In this document: positions 24,063-34,753 of the stretch, one piece after another
Layout of the letters: each line of letters starts with the position of its first letter
Numbering within the stretch: position 1 is the first letter of the stretch
Assembly: GCF_000005505.3 (NCBI RefSeq)
Contig: NC_016131.3
Location: 16,823,501-16,887,500 of the forward strand
From: Brachypodium distachyon
Lineage: Eukaryota; Streptophyta; Magnoliopsida; Poales; Poaceae
Direction of reading: 5' to 3'
DNA: 64,000 nucleotides
The notes under the pieces: generated by a model
The model's input: the letters and a program-made list of their open reading frames with translations, nothing else
Told to the model about the DNA's origin: nothing
Databases searched by the model: none
Made by a program: the position numbers and the translations under genes

Positions 24063-26157
24063 CCCGCTCCGTTGTCCACCAAGACCTTGGTCACCGTCAT
24101 ACCGCTAATGATCGGCGAGACGACAAAGAGTATTACTCCGGAACCCAATTGTCGCACCGTGTGGTCGTCGGCGCTGAAGGTGATCGGCACGTGCGACCAC
24201 CTCAGCGGCTGTTGCGGCTCCGCACCCGGCAACAGCGCGCACACGTCGCGGGTGAGGCGCTTCACCGCGGCGTGGGATGGGAGAGCGTAAGATCCCCCAT
24301 GGATACAGGCGACGCCACGAGGCTCCTGGAAGCCCGGCTCGTCGGACTCGCGTTGCTCCTCGGCGCGCACCCTGTCACGCCCGCGAGGAGGGCGTTCCCG
24401 CACAGCGAGGGGCTGGCTGCGCCCTCCTTGGGGTTCGACCCTGCCGGCACCCCCGCCGGCCGGCCTCGGACCCGCTCCGGGGTCGTTCGGGCAATCTCGG
24501 GAGAGATGCCCGATGTCGCCACAATTGAAACAGGCGCCGGCGGCGCGGCGCTCCTCGTGGTGCTGCTCCCGCCGCTGCTTGATCCCTTGCAGGACGCGGC
24601 AACTCTGCGCGTCGTGGGTGGAGTTGTTGTGGATAGGACAACGGGACGCGTCGCCCTGCTTCCCGCCAGATTCTCCCCCCGGCGAGGCCTTCTTCGTGGG
24701 CCTCGCGGCAGGAGCCCCCGAGTCCGCAGCGAGGACTTGCTTCCCGCTGCACTTACAGGAACCCTTCTTCTGCGAGCCCGAGCCCGGGCTCGCGGCAGCC
24801 TGGGCTGCCAGCTCGGGCGCTAGGCGCCCCTCCTCGGCCATGGCGCACTTGTGCGCCAAGGCGTACAAGTCCTGCGTCGTCCGGATCCGATGCGTGCCCA
24901 GCTTCTCATGCATCTTGGGATCGCGGACGTTGATGGCGAAGGTGTTTATGATGGCGGCCGCCTCCGCCTCCGGGATAGAATAGGAGAGATTGGAGAAGCG
25001 GTTGACGAAGGCCCACAACGTCTCTCCCGGTTTTTGCACGATGGTGTGCAGCTCCGCCATGGTTCCCGGGCGCTTATAACCGCCCTGGAACGCGCTCACG
25101 AACTGCTCGCGCAGGTCTGCCTAGGTGGCGACGGATCCGGCGGGCAGGTTGAGCAACCAGGTTCACGCTGATCCCTTCAAGACCATCGGGAACCAGTTCG
25201 CCCTGACCTTGTCGTCGGCGCCGATGGCATGCATGCCCAGCGTATAGGTCAGGAGAAAATCTTTGGGGTTAGCGGTCCCGTCGTACGTACCGAGCGCAGG
25301 CGCTCGGAACTTACGGGGCCACACCACCCGCCGCAACTCGCGCGCGAACGCAGTGCAGCCGTCTTCTGGGCCCAGGGGAGCATCTTCTTGCTCCAGTGGG
25401 TGCCGGCGCTCCAAGCGCCGCCGCAGATCCTCCTGTTGTCGGGCATTCAAGATGCCACGCGCATCGCCCCCTGGGGCGGTGGGCGATTAATTCGAGGACC
25501 CCTCCGGGCTCCCGTCTACCAGGCCCCGCTGAGGAGGGGGAGGGTCTCCCCCTGTCGTGAGGCGGGCGGCGCGCCTTCGCGGTCTGAGTTCGGCCCGTGG
25601 CCGGAGCCTACCGGGGCACCCTCGCCTTGCGTCTGTTGGGCGGCCAGGGCGAGAAACGCTTCCAACTCCTCGCCCCACGTCTCGTGCGCCGGCGTGCCCT
25701 GCTGCGGCTCGTACCGCACCATGACGCGCGCGGCGATGATGGCTTCAGCCGGGGTTCGCACGGGGGGCAACCGGTTTCCTGAACGGCTGCTTCCCGCCCT
25801 GGCCCCGGACGCCTCCGGGCGTGCAGGGCGCGAACCTCCAGGGGTCGCCCGGGACGCGGCGTGCTCCAGGTGCCGCTACCGCGGGGCATCCTCGGATCGC
25901 GTCTCCACCCGTTGGCTGGCCCGGGCGACGCCATGCGTGCTCGCCCGACTGCCCCCAGCGCTGGGGGCAGCCGGTCCCCTCGGCCGATTGTCGGTCGATG
26001 GTCGGGGAGGCGGTGGAGGCAGCTGCGTTTGCTGCACCCTCGAGGGCTCGGGATTCTCTTAAGCTCCCGATTCGGGTCGCACGTCGTGCGACCGCGTGTG
26101 CGCCGCTGGGGCCTCACGCGGGTCTATGCGTGAATCACCAGCCCGCTTGGAGGGCAT
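24063..26157 (-). pseudogene. E2R gag and protease N-terminus
   Basis: Reading leftward from ATG at 26157 (MPSKRAGDSRIDPRE), this is the close homologue of E2b gag. It has a capsid-like region near 25600-24900, the CCHC knuckle CFNCGDIGHLSRDC near 24500-24540 and the protease site VDNGAG near 24065-24085. Early stops (after PESGA, near 26058) and a frameshift around 25500 make it defective. It retains the normal ...RDPKMHEKL... sequence where E2b has the 34-bp duplication. Homology ends exactly inside the protease active-site codons, at the junction with the E2b spacer. Confidence 0.8.
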
Positions 26158-26247
26158 GGTGACAAGGCTCGTCGACGAAGAAGAGTGAAGCCGATGCCAA
26201 TGGGAACTTCCGCTGCCGGCGATCTCCGACGCCGATCACTCCCGCGC

Positions 26248-26267
26248 CCCCTACCTGGCGCGCCAGA
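26248..26267 (-). other. E2R primer-binding site
   Basis: The minus strand reads TCTGGCGCGCCAGGTAGGGG immediately after the LTR end, as in E2b. This fixes 26268-27270 as the 5' LTR of a minus-strand element. Confidence 0.7.
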
Positions 26268-27270
26268 TGTCGTCGCTCGGTGCTCCGACACCGGGGGCGT
26301 GCAGCCACGTCCCCCTTTCAGGTTTGGTAGGGGCATCTGGGGTGGAGACTAGATGATCGCCGGCACGGCCGACGAGGCCCTACTGGGCCGGCGAGGCAAA
26401 GTGCTAGGGGTACGCCCTAGTCCAAGAACAGACGTACGCACGATTTTTTACCCAGGTTCGGGCCACCCGGAGGTGTAAAACCCTACGTCCTGCCTGTCTG
26501 AGCTGATATTGATTACGGATCAAATGTTTACAGGTTGCCAGGCAAGCTCCCGTGCTTTCTCTCAGTGGCTAAGCACTCCTCATCACTCTCTGCTGGCTGC
26601 CTACTGGAGCCACTAAGCACCTATCGAGCGAGTTTCATCCGAACCAACTAACTGACCAACTGACTAACCCGTCAACCCTCTCTCTCTCCCCCTAAACCGT
26701 TGGCATGGGTCCTCCTTTTATACACAAGGGGATGCCACATGTGCCACGGTGCATGGGCTACAAGTGTCCAACGGGGAGGCATGCAACTCTTCCTGGTGAG
26801 GTGGTGGCACGCATGGGTGCCACCTCCGCTGCTAGGGGCCTAAGACCCTAGGGTAGGATTGGACAACCACTGTTCCTTCGACCCGACGGCTAACTACCCG
26901 TCAGTCGGCTCGTTTACTGAGACGCGCGCCTTACTCCTTGCCTTGGTGGGACCGCGCATTCCGCACCCGCCACGCGCCCGTGTGGCGCTGTCCAGTGGGC
27001 CCCACGACCCGAGGTGGGGGCATGCGTCCGGGAGCCTCCAGCCCCCGCAAGTCGGCCCGGGAAGCACCCGGGCCCAGCGCGCCCGGGAACCTCCTCCCGG
27101 GAAGCAGCTTCCCGGGAGGTGCCTAATCGGGAATATTTCTGGAAGCCCCGCTAGCCCATTTCGGGCTGGTAGCTTGCCGGGAAGCTCGTTGGCGCTCCCC
27201 GGGATGAGACCTTCCCGGGAACCCGGGGGAGGAGGCCACGCGTCGCGCAGCGGTGGTACCCCGGGTGCCA
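26268..27270 (-). repeat. E2R 5' LTR
   Basis: On the minus strand it begins TGGCACCCGGGGTACC at 27270 and ends GAGCGACGACA at 26268 (1003 bp). It is full length for the family. The segment ~26360-26710, with a CTCTCTCTC stretch and TAACTGACCAACTGAC repeats, is absent from the E2b LTR. Confidence 0.85.
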
Positions 27271-27280
27271 TTGGTGCGAC

Positions 27281-28921
27281 AGATCCGCGGCGGTTTCGGC
27301 ATCACCCGTGGCCGGGTTTGAAGCCTCGGCACGGGAAGACGGAGCCGCTGGGATCTCAGACGCAATGCACGTCTGAGATTGTGTGGCCGTCAGAGCCTCC
27401 CTGCAGAAATAAAAGTTAGTTGCCTGCTTGACAACAAAAGAAGAAAACCGACATCAGAGGTTGAGGTAATATTGGCCTTACCCGGCGATCAGGGGCTTAG
27501 GCTTGGGGCCACGTGCCGCAGTTTTCTTCCGCTTCACATTCTGCGGAAGATCTTTCTCGGCAGCGCGCTTCGAGACTGCGCGCCTCACCCGGACCGGCGC
27601 CGCAGCGGCGCCTGCATCTGATGCCTCGGCAGCAGGCTCGCCCGAGTCACCTATTTACGGGATAAAGCAAGAGTAAATACTTTGCTAAGAAGTATGGTAA
27701 GGATTACAAGGGGATGTAGAAGATCGTTACTCTCGGTACGTCGAGGGCCGGCATGGGCGATCGGCATGAAGTCCTCTGAATCCGGATCTTCAGCATCGAC
27801 AGACCTGCGTGGGGCTGCGAAACGTTTGTTCGGGGAATTCCCGTCTTCGCGTTGCTGAAGAGAGAACCTCTGCACAAAGAAGTCAAATTGAGTCGAGAAA
27901 GGTATTCGTCAGATAAGGGCCGGCATAACCATATGTCGGATATGAACAGGAGATAAGTAAAAATTAAAACTTACCGGAGGAGCGTGGCGATCCCGGCTAT
28001 ATGCCGGCATACCCCATGTCCATTTCTCAGACATGTTCGTCTTGGTGATCGCCTTGACCCGGCGCCGGACTTCAGCGTGGGTGAGCTTGAAGGTCGACAC
28101 CCTGTCCGGGTCGAATTGGCTGCCAGAGAAACACATCTTGTGTACCCGGTGCTGGAGTGGACACAGCCGCCGGTACACAAAAGTGGCCAACAAATCATCA
28201 GCCGTCATCCTGTTGTCCTTGAGCTCGAGGATGGCGGCGTGGATCTCGTTGACCTCCAGGAGGCCCTCCTTCGGGTCGTAAGACCAGTTTCTCTTCTCCT
28301 CCGGGGGCACGACTTCAAATCCCCGCAGTTTGATCTTGTCGGCTTCAGAGGAATTTTTAACATAGAAAAAGGTCTTGACCATTTTTTACATGACTCAAGA
28401 CCCTGAATCCGGGGGAAGACGGAACCCCGGCGAGGAATGACAGTGGCGGCGCCGCATTGGGTCATCGGTTTCGCGGCGCCGGGATTGTCCTTATCAGGAA
28501 GAACCTGTGGCCGGAACATGAAGTACCGGGACCACAGGTCGATGGAGGGCCAAAGGCCAAGATAGCCTTCGTAGCAAGTGACGAATGCCGAGAGGGTAAG
28601 AATGGCATTCGCTGGAAGGTGGTGCGGCTGAAGGCCAAAGAAATCTAGGAAATTCCTAAGAAAATCACTAGCAGGAAGAGCAAAACCGCGCTCAAAGTGA
28701 GCAAGGAAGACAATGCGCTCACGAGCCTCTGAAGTTGGCACGGTCTCGCCGCCGGGAATCCGGCACTCAACGTCCTCCAGGATCTGCCGGGAGCGGCGGA
28801 GCCACTGGATGTTCGCCGGAGTGACGTCTGAGCCCTCCCAGCCGGCTTGCTCGGAGCCGGCCCTCTCTTCAGCCTGCTGAGCAGCAGGGTCGACAGCGGG
28901 GTTGCGAGAAGAAGACGCCAT
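27281..28921 (-). pseudogene. E1 antisense accessory gene, 5' exons
   Basis: This is the homologue of the E3 gene at 36348. Exon 1 is 28921-27975 (MASSSRNPAVDPAAQ...), with the conserved FGLQPHHLPANAI and WSRYFMF motifs of the putative gypsy-type transposon domain. A one-base deletion near 28383 shifts the frame. It keeps a Tyr codon (FVYRRLCPLQ) where E3 has a stop. Candidate exon 2 is 27869 to ~27735, exon 3 is 27650-27482, and exon 4 starts at 27400 and is cut by E2R at about 27280. The 3' exons, including the coiled-coil part, are missing. Confidence 0.75.
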
Positions 28922-29708
28922 GGATGGAGAACAGATCTAGGGTTTGGAGGATTTGGTGAAGATGGTGCTTGTGCGAGGCTCGGGCTAGGAAGATAATGCG
29001 GCGGAGACCTAGATGGGTGCGAGCGAACCGACGGCAGCGAGCTTGGAGGCGAAAAAACACGGCGGTGGGGAAGCTCGGAGCTAGCAGGTGGCGGCGGAGT
29101 GTGCGAGGCGCATGAGAACAGAGGAGGACGAAGAGTGCGAGGAGTGCGAACGGTTTTCTGCCCTCGCCCTCCCCTGTTACTCATACCCGTGCCCACCACC
29201 TCAGTGGCTAACGGGAAAATTGCGCACGATTTGGGGCAGTTATTCCCATCAAAGCGCACGCTTGGTTACTGCGTGGCGTGCCGCCGAGAATCCTGCAAGA
29301 TCCAGGAGGATAAGTGTCTGTGTGGGAACCGAAATTCCCCCCTTAATGGCTCTATCGGCTTTACTGTCCGATGGGACGGCGCGCTCGCCTCAAAAAGCGC
29401 AATGGCAGTAACTCCTTCCTTATCCTCCCGTTAGTTTAAAGGAGTGTATTATCCAAGTCACAGGTGGCATCTGTATCAGCAGTAGTAAGTTTTCAACTGT
29501 CGGACATGGAGGAGAAAAAATCTCGGCTAAGGGCTGGATAAGCACGCCGACCCGGAATGTCGGAATGGATTGATCTCGGCTAGGAGAACCTGGAGTTGTC
29601 TCGGCATCTTTCTCGGCTAAGCCCAAGTAGGCTTTGGTGGCCTGTCTATGGGAAACTATCGTGGCCCGACATTCTTCTCTGCCGGACCGCAACAGCTTCG
29701 GGGACAAG
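28922..29708. other. E1 region between antisense gene start and 3' LTR
   Basis: No conserved protein is seen. It corresponds to 35564-36347 of E3 and would contain the promoter and 5' leader of the antisense gene. The TATA-like site of E3 (TATAAG) reads TATGAG here. A purine-rich GGAGGAGAAAAAA lies near 29505, about 190 bp before the LTR. Confidence 0.5.
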
Positions 29709-30516
29709 TGTCGGGGTGATGACCCCGGGTAGGGTCATGGTGACACAACTCTAGCCGAGATGTCAGAGGCAAGGCTGGCATAGTTATATATGCCGGCATC
29801 GTAAAGTCAAACTAACACTAACCCGGCATCCCAGGCGTATGCCGTCATGGCTATTTTGTCTTATGAGTTTGCAGGATAAGGACGAGCACTATCGCCGAGA
29901 TCTCTCAACGGTCTTATCCTGAGCACGCGGTGCAAAGTAAAGCAACGCCATCATCATCTCAGAAAAAACGGTCAGCGCCTACGTACCGATGCCAGGCGAC
30001 TGCAGAGAGGAAGCACCGAAAGAGAATCTCTGATGGAAGCCGGCAGAGGATAGCGGTACTTTCTGCAGGGTGCCAAGGAAAAGTAAAGTTGTCTTGTCCC
30101 CTACGGTGCCACCCGGAGGGAACCAAGCCGCGTGCCTGGCGGGGCCCAAAGAAGATGACCTTAGACTCGGCCCACATGTCAGTGTGACATGGGCGGCCTA
30201 TAAATAGAACCTTACCCCTCTGTAGAAAGAGAGGGTGCACATAGACATCTAGGGTTTCTCCTCCTCCTCCTTCTTCTTCTTCTTCAAGAATACAGCTCAA
30301 GGAGCGCCATTGTATAGCTTCTCTATCTCGGCTAATACAACAAAGTAGGAGTAGGAGTCTTACCTCGGCAAGAGGGCTCCGAACATGGGTAAATCCGTGT
30401 GTGCTAGTGCAACTTGTGCATGTTTCTCTTCACGTCCTGCCTCCTCCGGATCCTCCATCGTCCATCGGCCCCAAGTTAAGCCATCCTATGACATCTGCCG
30501 TGACACCACCACGACA
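29709..30516 (+). repeat. E1 3' LTR
   Basis: It starts TGTCGGGGTGATGACC and ends CACCACGACA, about 808 bp, and is a direct repeat of 110-904. Differences from the 5' LTR include an extra ACGAGCACT-like insertion near 29881 and a changed CTC/CTT microsatellite near 30258. CAAAA follows as the target duplication. The TATAAATA box at 30199-30206 is kept and would direct transcription rightward. Confidence 0.9.
30199..30206 (+). promoter_or_regulatory. TATA box of E1 3' LTR
   Basis: TATAAATA lies in the same context as in the 5' LTR. If active it could produce read-through transcripts towards the dirigent pseudogene region. Confidence 0.6.
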
Positions 30517-30521
30517 CAAAA
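30517..30521. repeat. Right target-site duplication of E1 (CAAAA)
   Basis: It matches 105-109 exactly. Beyond it, 30522-30854 is AT-rich sequence in which nothing is recognised. Confidence 0.85.
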
Positions 30522-30854
30522 AAGAACAAATATGATCAATTTGCAATCTGCGATATGCCGGCAGTCGCGCAGTCATCAGCTACCAAATCGTAGTAGTTTG
30601 TTATTTATTAGTTTGAAGTCGACGACCCCACAAATCATGGAGTAATCCGTAGAGATCACATAACCAAATTGATTAATTAAGGACATGGACAACTGTTCAT
30701 ACGACCGTCTCTCTTTATATGTTTCAAATCATTTAGATCAGACAACAAAACAGGTTCTACAATAGGTTATCTCTGAATGATATATCTTACAATTAATGTT
30801 GCTTAGATGAATAAAAATAACTTATTAAATTATAAGAAAAGGTGAAATCTTGTA

Positions 30855-30948
30855 TTCCCTCCGATCCATAGTAAGTGTCTTGAATTTAGTAAAACTTTGT
30901 ATTAAGTTGGTATAAAATCTGAAACATTTATTATGGATCGCAAGGAGT
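30855..30948. mobile_element. Stowaway-type MITE (degenerate)
   Basis: The left end reads TTCCCTCCGATCCATAGTAA and the right end is its imperfect inverse (TTATGGATCGCAAGGAG). The ~94-bp unit starts after TA. The CTCCCTCC terminal motif is typical of Stowaway (Tc1/mariner) MITEs in grasses. It has no coding capacity. Confidence 0.75.
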
Positions 30949-31011
30949 TCAATGGAAATTTTGTCTTATCTTTGCCTTACCATTCTTGTGAACAGATCGG
31001 CTGTTAAATTA

Positions 31012-32773
31012 TTTTTTTTGAGGCAATCACCAAGGGGGAAATATTCCCCACCTGAATATATTACTTCAAGAGATAGAGTTTACAAACAAGATGAGAAATA
31101 GACGCACCACAGACCGGCCGCTATTTTTTTATGATTGCATTACAATCTAAAGCACCAGAAAAATACTCCAGAAGATCCTACAGTGGGAGTCCAAATGCGG
31201 ACACCAAACAGCTAACCATAGAAAACCTCAAGCTATCACCAAACTAGGAGTTGCACCATCATCAGTCTCTCACCCCTCGAATACTCGCCACCGGAAGGAC
31301 GAAGAATACTGAGGAAAGTGGGGAAAGTACAAAGAGACAAAGGAAGAATCCGGCTCTTCAATCATGCACAAGAAGAGTACACAACTTCTTCATCGGAAGG
31401 ACACGATAGAATCCTGGGGAAAGTGGGGAAAAGGAGCGATATAAGGGTGACATGATCTAAAAGTGTACCACTGATAGACTTATCTCTACCAACAAGGAGA
31501 AAGCCCTGCGGAGAGTGTAAAAGAAGGGCACCACACAACAACGAGTTGAGGAAAACAGAGGCAACCAAGCAGCTGAAGGTGGGAACTTTGGAGTAGCAAG
31601 GAGGGGAAGCTTGGATTGCAACCTAAGATAAAAAATGAGCACTAAGAACGGCGCCTTCAACAAGGTAATGGCACAAGAGCGCCACCGCCGCCAATCTGAA
31701 ATCCAGATCAAAGGTTTCCCCAAACTCATACATCGATACTCGACGAGAATCCAGGAAAACGCCCCCCAAGGAGGTCAGCAACACCATGGCGTCGCCACGT
31801 CTTTAGCACACAGGCTCCGGATTTCTCCGCGGATTCTAGAAAAAACAAGCATCTAACCATCCATTTGGAAGCAGGACAACAAGCAGAACCACACTAGCAG
31901 ATCATGGCCACAGAAGAGGATAGCAGGAGGAGGAAGGGGATTTACCACGACGCCCCCAGAGAGGCAAACAACACCCATAGGCGCTGCCATCATGCATCGA
32001 TCAAATTGATTCAGATTTCGCCGGTCCCCAAACTCTAGACATCACAAAACAGCATGACATGGCTGCACCAAAGCCGGATCTGGTCATGCCATCGGCACGT
32101 CACTCACCTGCTGGATCAGAGCTCACCGCACGTAGGCACATGGGGCTCCACAGAATCGTAGAATCCCCGCGAGGAGGAGGGTCGGGGGAGGATGCTAGCG
32201 GAGCCAGCATAGCGGGGAGGATCGCAGGGGCAGGCGGGAGAAACCATTGGAGGGCCGCCCCGCGAGCCGGAGAGGGTGGCGTCGATGCCGGATGCAGATG
32301 CCCGGCCGTTACCCACGCAGACGCCCGGCCGACGACGGGAGGAGAGCAGCAGGGGTCTCTGCACGCGGAACCCGCCCGGGGAACGCCAGATCCCCACGGA
32401 TCTGGGCCGTGAGGCCGGCTTGGGCAGGGGAAGCGCCCCATGGCGGTCAGGCCAAGGCAGATCGTGAGCTCTGGGACGACAGAGGGAGGAGGAGCAGGCC
32501 TGCTGCCGCCGGAGTTGGGGGAGAACTTGGGGTGGCTGCGCGGGTGGGGGATGGATGGCCTGCCCGCGGAAAGGCCTCGCCGCCACCTTCATTGGCGGCG
32601 CCCCGGGTTTGCCAGGGGCTGCCTCCGACAGCGGCGAGGGAGGAGGAGCGCGGGTAGGGTGGCGGCGGCGGGGCGCTAGGGTTTCGCCCCCGAGACGCCC
32701 GTGAGAGGCGACGACACCACGCCCGTGTAACGGCCTAGTGAAGCTCTTCTTCCGAACAAATGGCTGGTCGATT
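31012..32773 (-). mobile_element. Possible non-LTR retroposon with poly(A) tail
   Basis: On the minus strand the unit begins in a GC-rich leader (~32730 down to 32100) and ends ...GATTGCCTCAAAAAAAA at 31012, like a poly(A)-tailed retroposon. The left flank GGCTGTTAAATTA (30999-31011) and right flank GGCTCTTAATTA (from 32774) could be a decayed target duplication. No reverse transcriptase or other domain is seen, so it would be a 5'-leader-rich or non-autonomous LINE-like copy or a retroposed sequence. Short open frames inside are not credible genes. Confidence 0.4.
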
Positions 32774-33366
32774 GGCTCTTAATTAAGAGAGGGCTCGTGT
32801 CTTTTTTCGTTCTCTCTTCCACCTCACCAATTATCATGCGTACCATTTTTTAAAAAAAAGTTGACGTCACCCATTATATACGTCTTAAGGCGATATGCAA
32901 TTAATCGCACGAAACGCTTAACCGGCTGTGAAAAAAAACCACTCGCGTGAATCGCTAAGGACATTGGTGGGGGAAGAATATCCTATGAGACTTGGTCTTT
33001 TTCTCTGATCAGGCTAGACCCCCTCTAGAGACTGTGACGTGTCTATACCCCCGATTCAATAATTGCTAATTCACCGGTTGTTGAACAATGGTTATCCTCC
33101 AATATATGGCAATCAAAATGGATCATGGTACCACGTGAGCAGGTGTGACCCACGTGGAAAGCGCCCAAAAATGAGATCATGATCTCAGTCTCATGCATTC
33201 ACAGAGTTGAGTTGTACAGTTTGGCTATGTGCATCGATGGATGCAGAGACCGGGATGTCTTTCTTTTCGAAAAGAAAAAAAAAAGAGTTGTACAGCCTAC
33301 AGCCATGTACTACGTCCGGTCTTGCTTGTGACGTGCAGGTCAGTGAAGCCGTGAGAGTGTGAAACC
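32774..33366. other. Intergenic sequence upstream of the dirigent pseudogene
   Basis: This is AT-rich sequence with no gene seen. It includes a CACGTG element (CCACGTGAGC near 33132 and CACGTGG near 33152) and A/T tracts, and probably includes the old promoter of the dirigent pseudogene. Confidence 0.4.
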
Positions 33367-33375
33367 TATATATAG
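33367..33375 (+). promoter_or_regulatory. TATA box of the dirigent pseudogene
   Basis: TATATATAG lies about 110 bp before the expected start. The downstream leader contains CATCAGCTGCGCC, also present before the dirigent gene at 57192, so the promoter is part of the same family. Confidence 0.6.
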
Positions 33376-33480
33376 TAGCATGAACTGAGAACCTAGAGCA
33401 GCAAGTTCGATCGTATCCATCAGCTGCGCCCTCCTTTGCATAGCATCTTCTTCTCTGCTATTTCAGCCACTGTAAACGCC

Positions 33481-33952
33481 CTGACTTCCACCTTGCCGCT
33501 GCTGTTGCTCGGCTTCCTGCTGGTCGCCGTGTCGTCGCCGCCGGCTCTTCTCCTCGCAGCAGCTGCGCGCCCCGGCAGCAAGCTGACGCACATTCAGTTT
33601 TACATGCCACGATGCTCAGGTCCGTGGAGTCCCCGCTGGGCCGTGACTCCATGTTCGGGTCGGTGAACGTGCTCGGCAACGAGCTGCGCGATGGGCCGGA
33701 CCGCGCCAGCTCCAAGCTCGTGGGCCGGTTCCAAGGCCTTTTCGCCGGGGCTGGGCTCATGAGCCCGCCGGGCCTGATGTCATCGTTGAACGTGGTGTTC
33801 TCGGCGGGCAAGTACAGTGGGAGCACGCTGGCGTTGCTGGGTCCCCTATTGGATTTCGAGGCCCCAGTCGAGCGGGCCTTGGTGGGCGGCACCAGGGACT
33901 TCAGGATGGCGCTTGATAAGATTGACCTTTACGTGATGATCCGTCCTACCAA
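33481..33952 (+). pseudogene. Dirigent protein pseudogene, cut by LTR insertion
   Basis: Similarity to the dirigent gene at 60039-60647 is clear: THIQFYM, GSVNVLGNELRDGPDR, GAGLMSPPGLMSSLNVVF and VERALVGGTRDF. Four defects are visible. The position of the start codon reads CTG (33481). About 25 bp after FYM (near 33606) is missing and shifts the frame. 57 bp (19 codons, including the GYSIM motif) is missing after FRMA near 33909. An LTR begins at 33953 and removes the C-terminus. A Leu-rich signal peptide-like segment (LPLLLLGFLLVAV) is still readable. It is the fourth member of the local dirigent cluster and not functional. Confidence 0.9.
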
Positions 33953-34753
33953 TGTCGTGGTGGTGTCACGGCAGATGGCATGGAATGGTTTATCTTGGTG
34001 CCGACGGACGAAGGAGAAATCGGAGGAGGGAGGACGTGAAGGAAAACACGCACAAATACAAGCACACACAGATTTACCCAGGTTCGGAGCCCTCTTACCG
34101 AGGTAAGACTCCTACTCCTATTTTGTTGTATTAGCCGAGATAGCAAACTTAACAATGGCGCTCCTTGAGCTGTATTCTCGAGGAAGAAGAAAAAAAAGGG
34201 GAAACCCTAGATGCCTAAGTCTTGGATCCCTCTCCTGGGAAGGGTAATACTCTATTTATGAACCGTCCATGTCACACTGACATACGGGCCGGAGCTTAAC
34301 GTTATCTTCTTTGGGCCCCGCCGGGCACGCGCCTTGGTTCCCTCCGGGTGGCGCGGGGACAAGACAACTTTACTTTTCCTAGCGCTCTGCAACAAGTACA
34401 GCAGTCATCTGCCGGCTTCCGTCAAAGATTCTCTTTCAGTGCTTCTCCGCGCAGTCGCCTGGCACCGCAACGTAAGCGGCGACTACTTTTTCGTGATAAA
34501 GACAGCGCTGCTTTACTTTACGCCACGCGGTAAGGATAAGACCGTTGAGACATCTCGGCGCCAGCCGAAATCAGAATATTCGTCCTTATCCTGCAATCTT
34601 ATAAGACAAGATAGTCATGCCGACATACACTTGGTATGCCGTCTTAGCAATAGTTTGACTTAACGATGCCAGCATACACGACTATGCCAACTTTGCCTTC
34701 GTCTTCTCGGCTAAAGCGTGTCATCATGACCCTATCCGGGGTCATTCTCCCGA
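33953..34753 (-). repeat. Solo LTR A (E1/E3 superfamily)
   Basis: It starts TGTCGTGGTGGTGTCACGG on the + strand and ends ...GGGGTCATTCTCCCGA, two bases short of the usual CGACA end. Its body is closer to the solo LTR at 59048 than to the adjoining E3 LTR (for example CTAGATGCCTAAG and GGCTAAAGCGTGTC). It is therefore probably an independent insertion rather than part of E3. Confidence 0.7.

Larger units (their letters stand above)
8377..27270 (-). mobile_element. E2R: reverse-strand Tat-type Gypsy element, interrupted by E2b
   Basis: Two separated blocks fit one minus-strand element. The right block (27270 to 24063) has LTR, primer-binding site, gag and the protease active site. The left block (15934 to 8377) has RNase H, integrase, a tandem-repeat spacer, an antisense gene and a truncated 3' LTR. 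RT is absent, and the forward element E2b fills the gap. Flanks (GTTAT before 8377, TTGGT after 27270) do not match, and ~5 kb of the E1 host is missing, so later rearrangement or deletion is likely. Alternatively the two blocks derive from different copies. Confidence 0.65.
110..30516 (+). mobile_element. E1: nested Ty3/Gypsy (Tat-type) LTR retrotransposon
   Basis: The element is bounded by two similar ~0.8 kb direct LTRs (110-904, 29709-30516), each starting TGTCGG and ending CGACA, with a matching CAAAA target duplication. Order: LTR, gag start, solo LTR S1, gag end, protease, truncated RT/RNase H, the E2 block (8377-27270), an antisense gene remnant, LTR. Compared with the related E3 in this window, about 5 kb is missing around the E2 block: the rest of RNase H, integrase, and the 3' exons of the antisense gene. 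The two LTRs differ by only a few percent by eye, so insertion is fairly recent although coding capacity is lost. It cannot be autonomous. Confidence 0.9.

Noticed and set aside
23676..24823. Plus-strand frames of ~200-290 residues
   Set aside because: They are the antisense shadow of E2R gag and of the repeat spacer.
15935..27270. E2b and E2R LTRs as the paired terminal repeats of one element
   Set aside because: They are inverted relative to each other, each is followed by its own primer-binding site and gag, and they differ by a ~300-bp internal block; both are 5' LTRs of separate copies.
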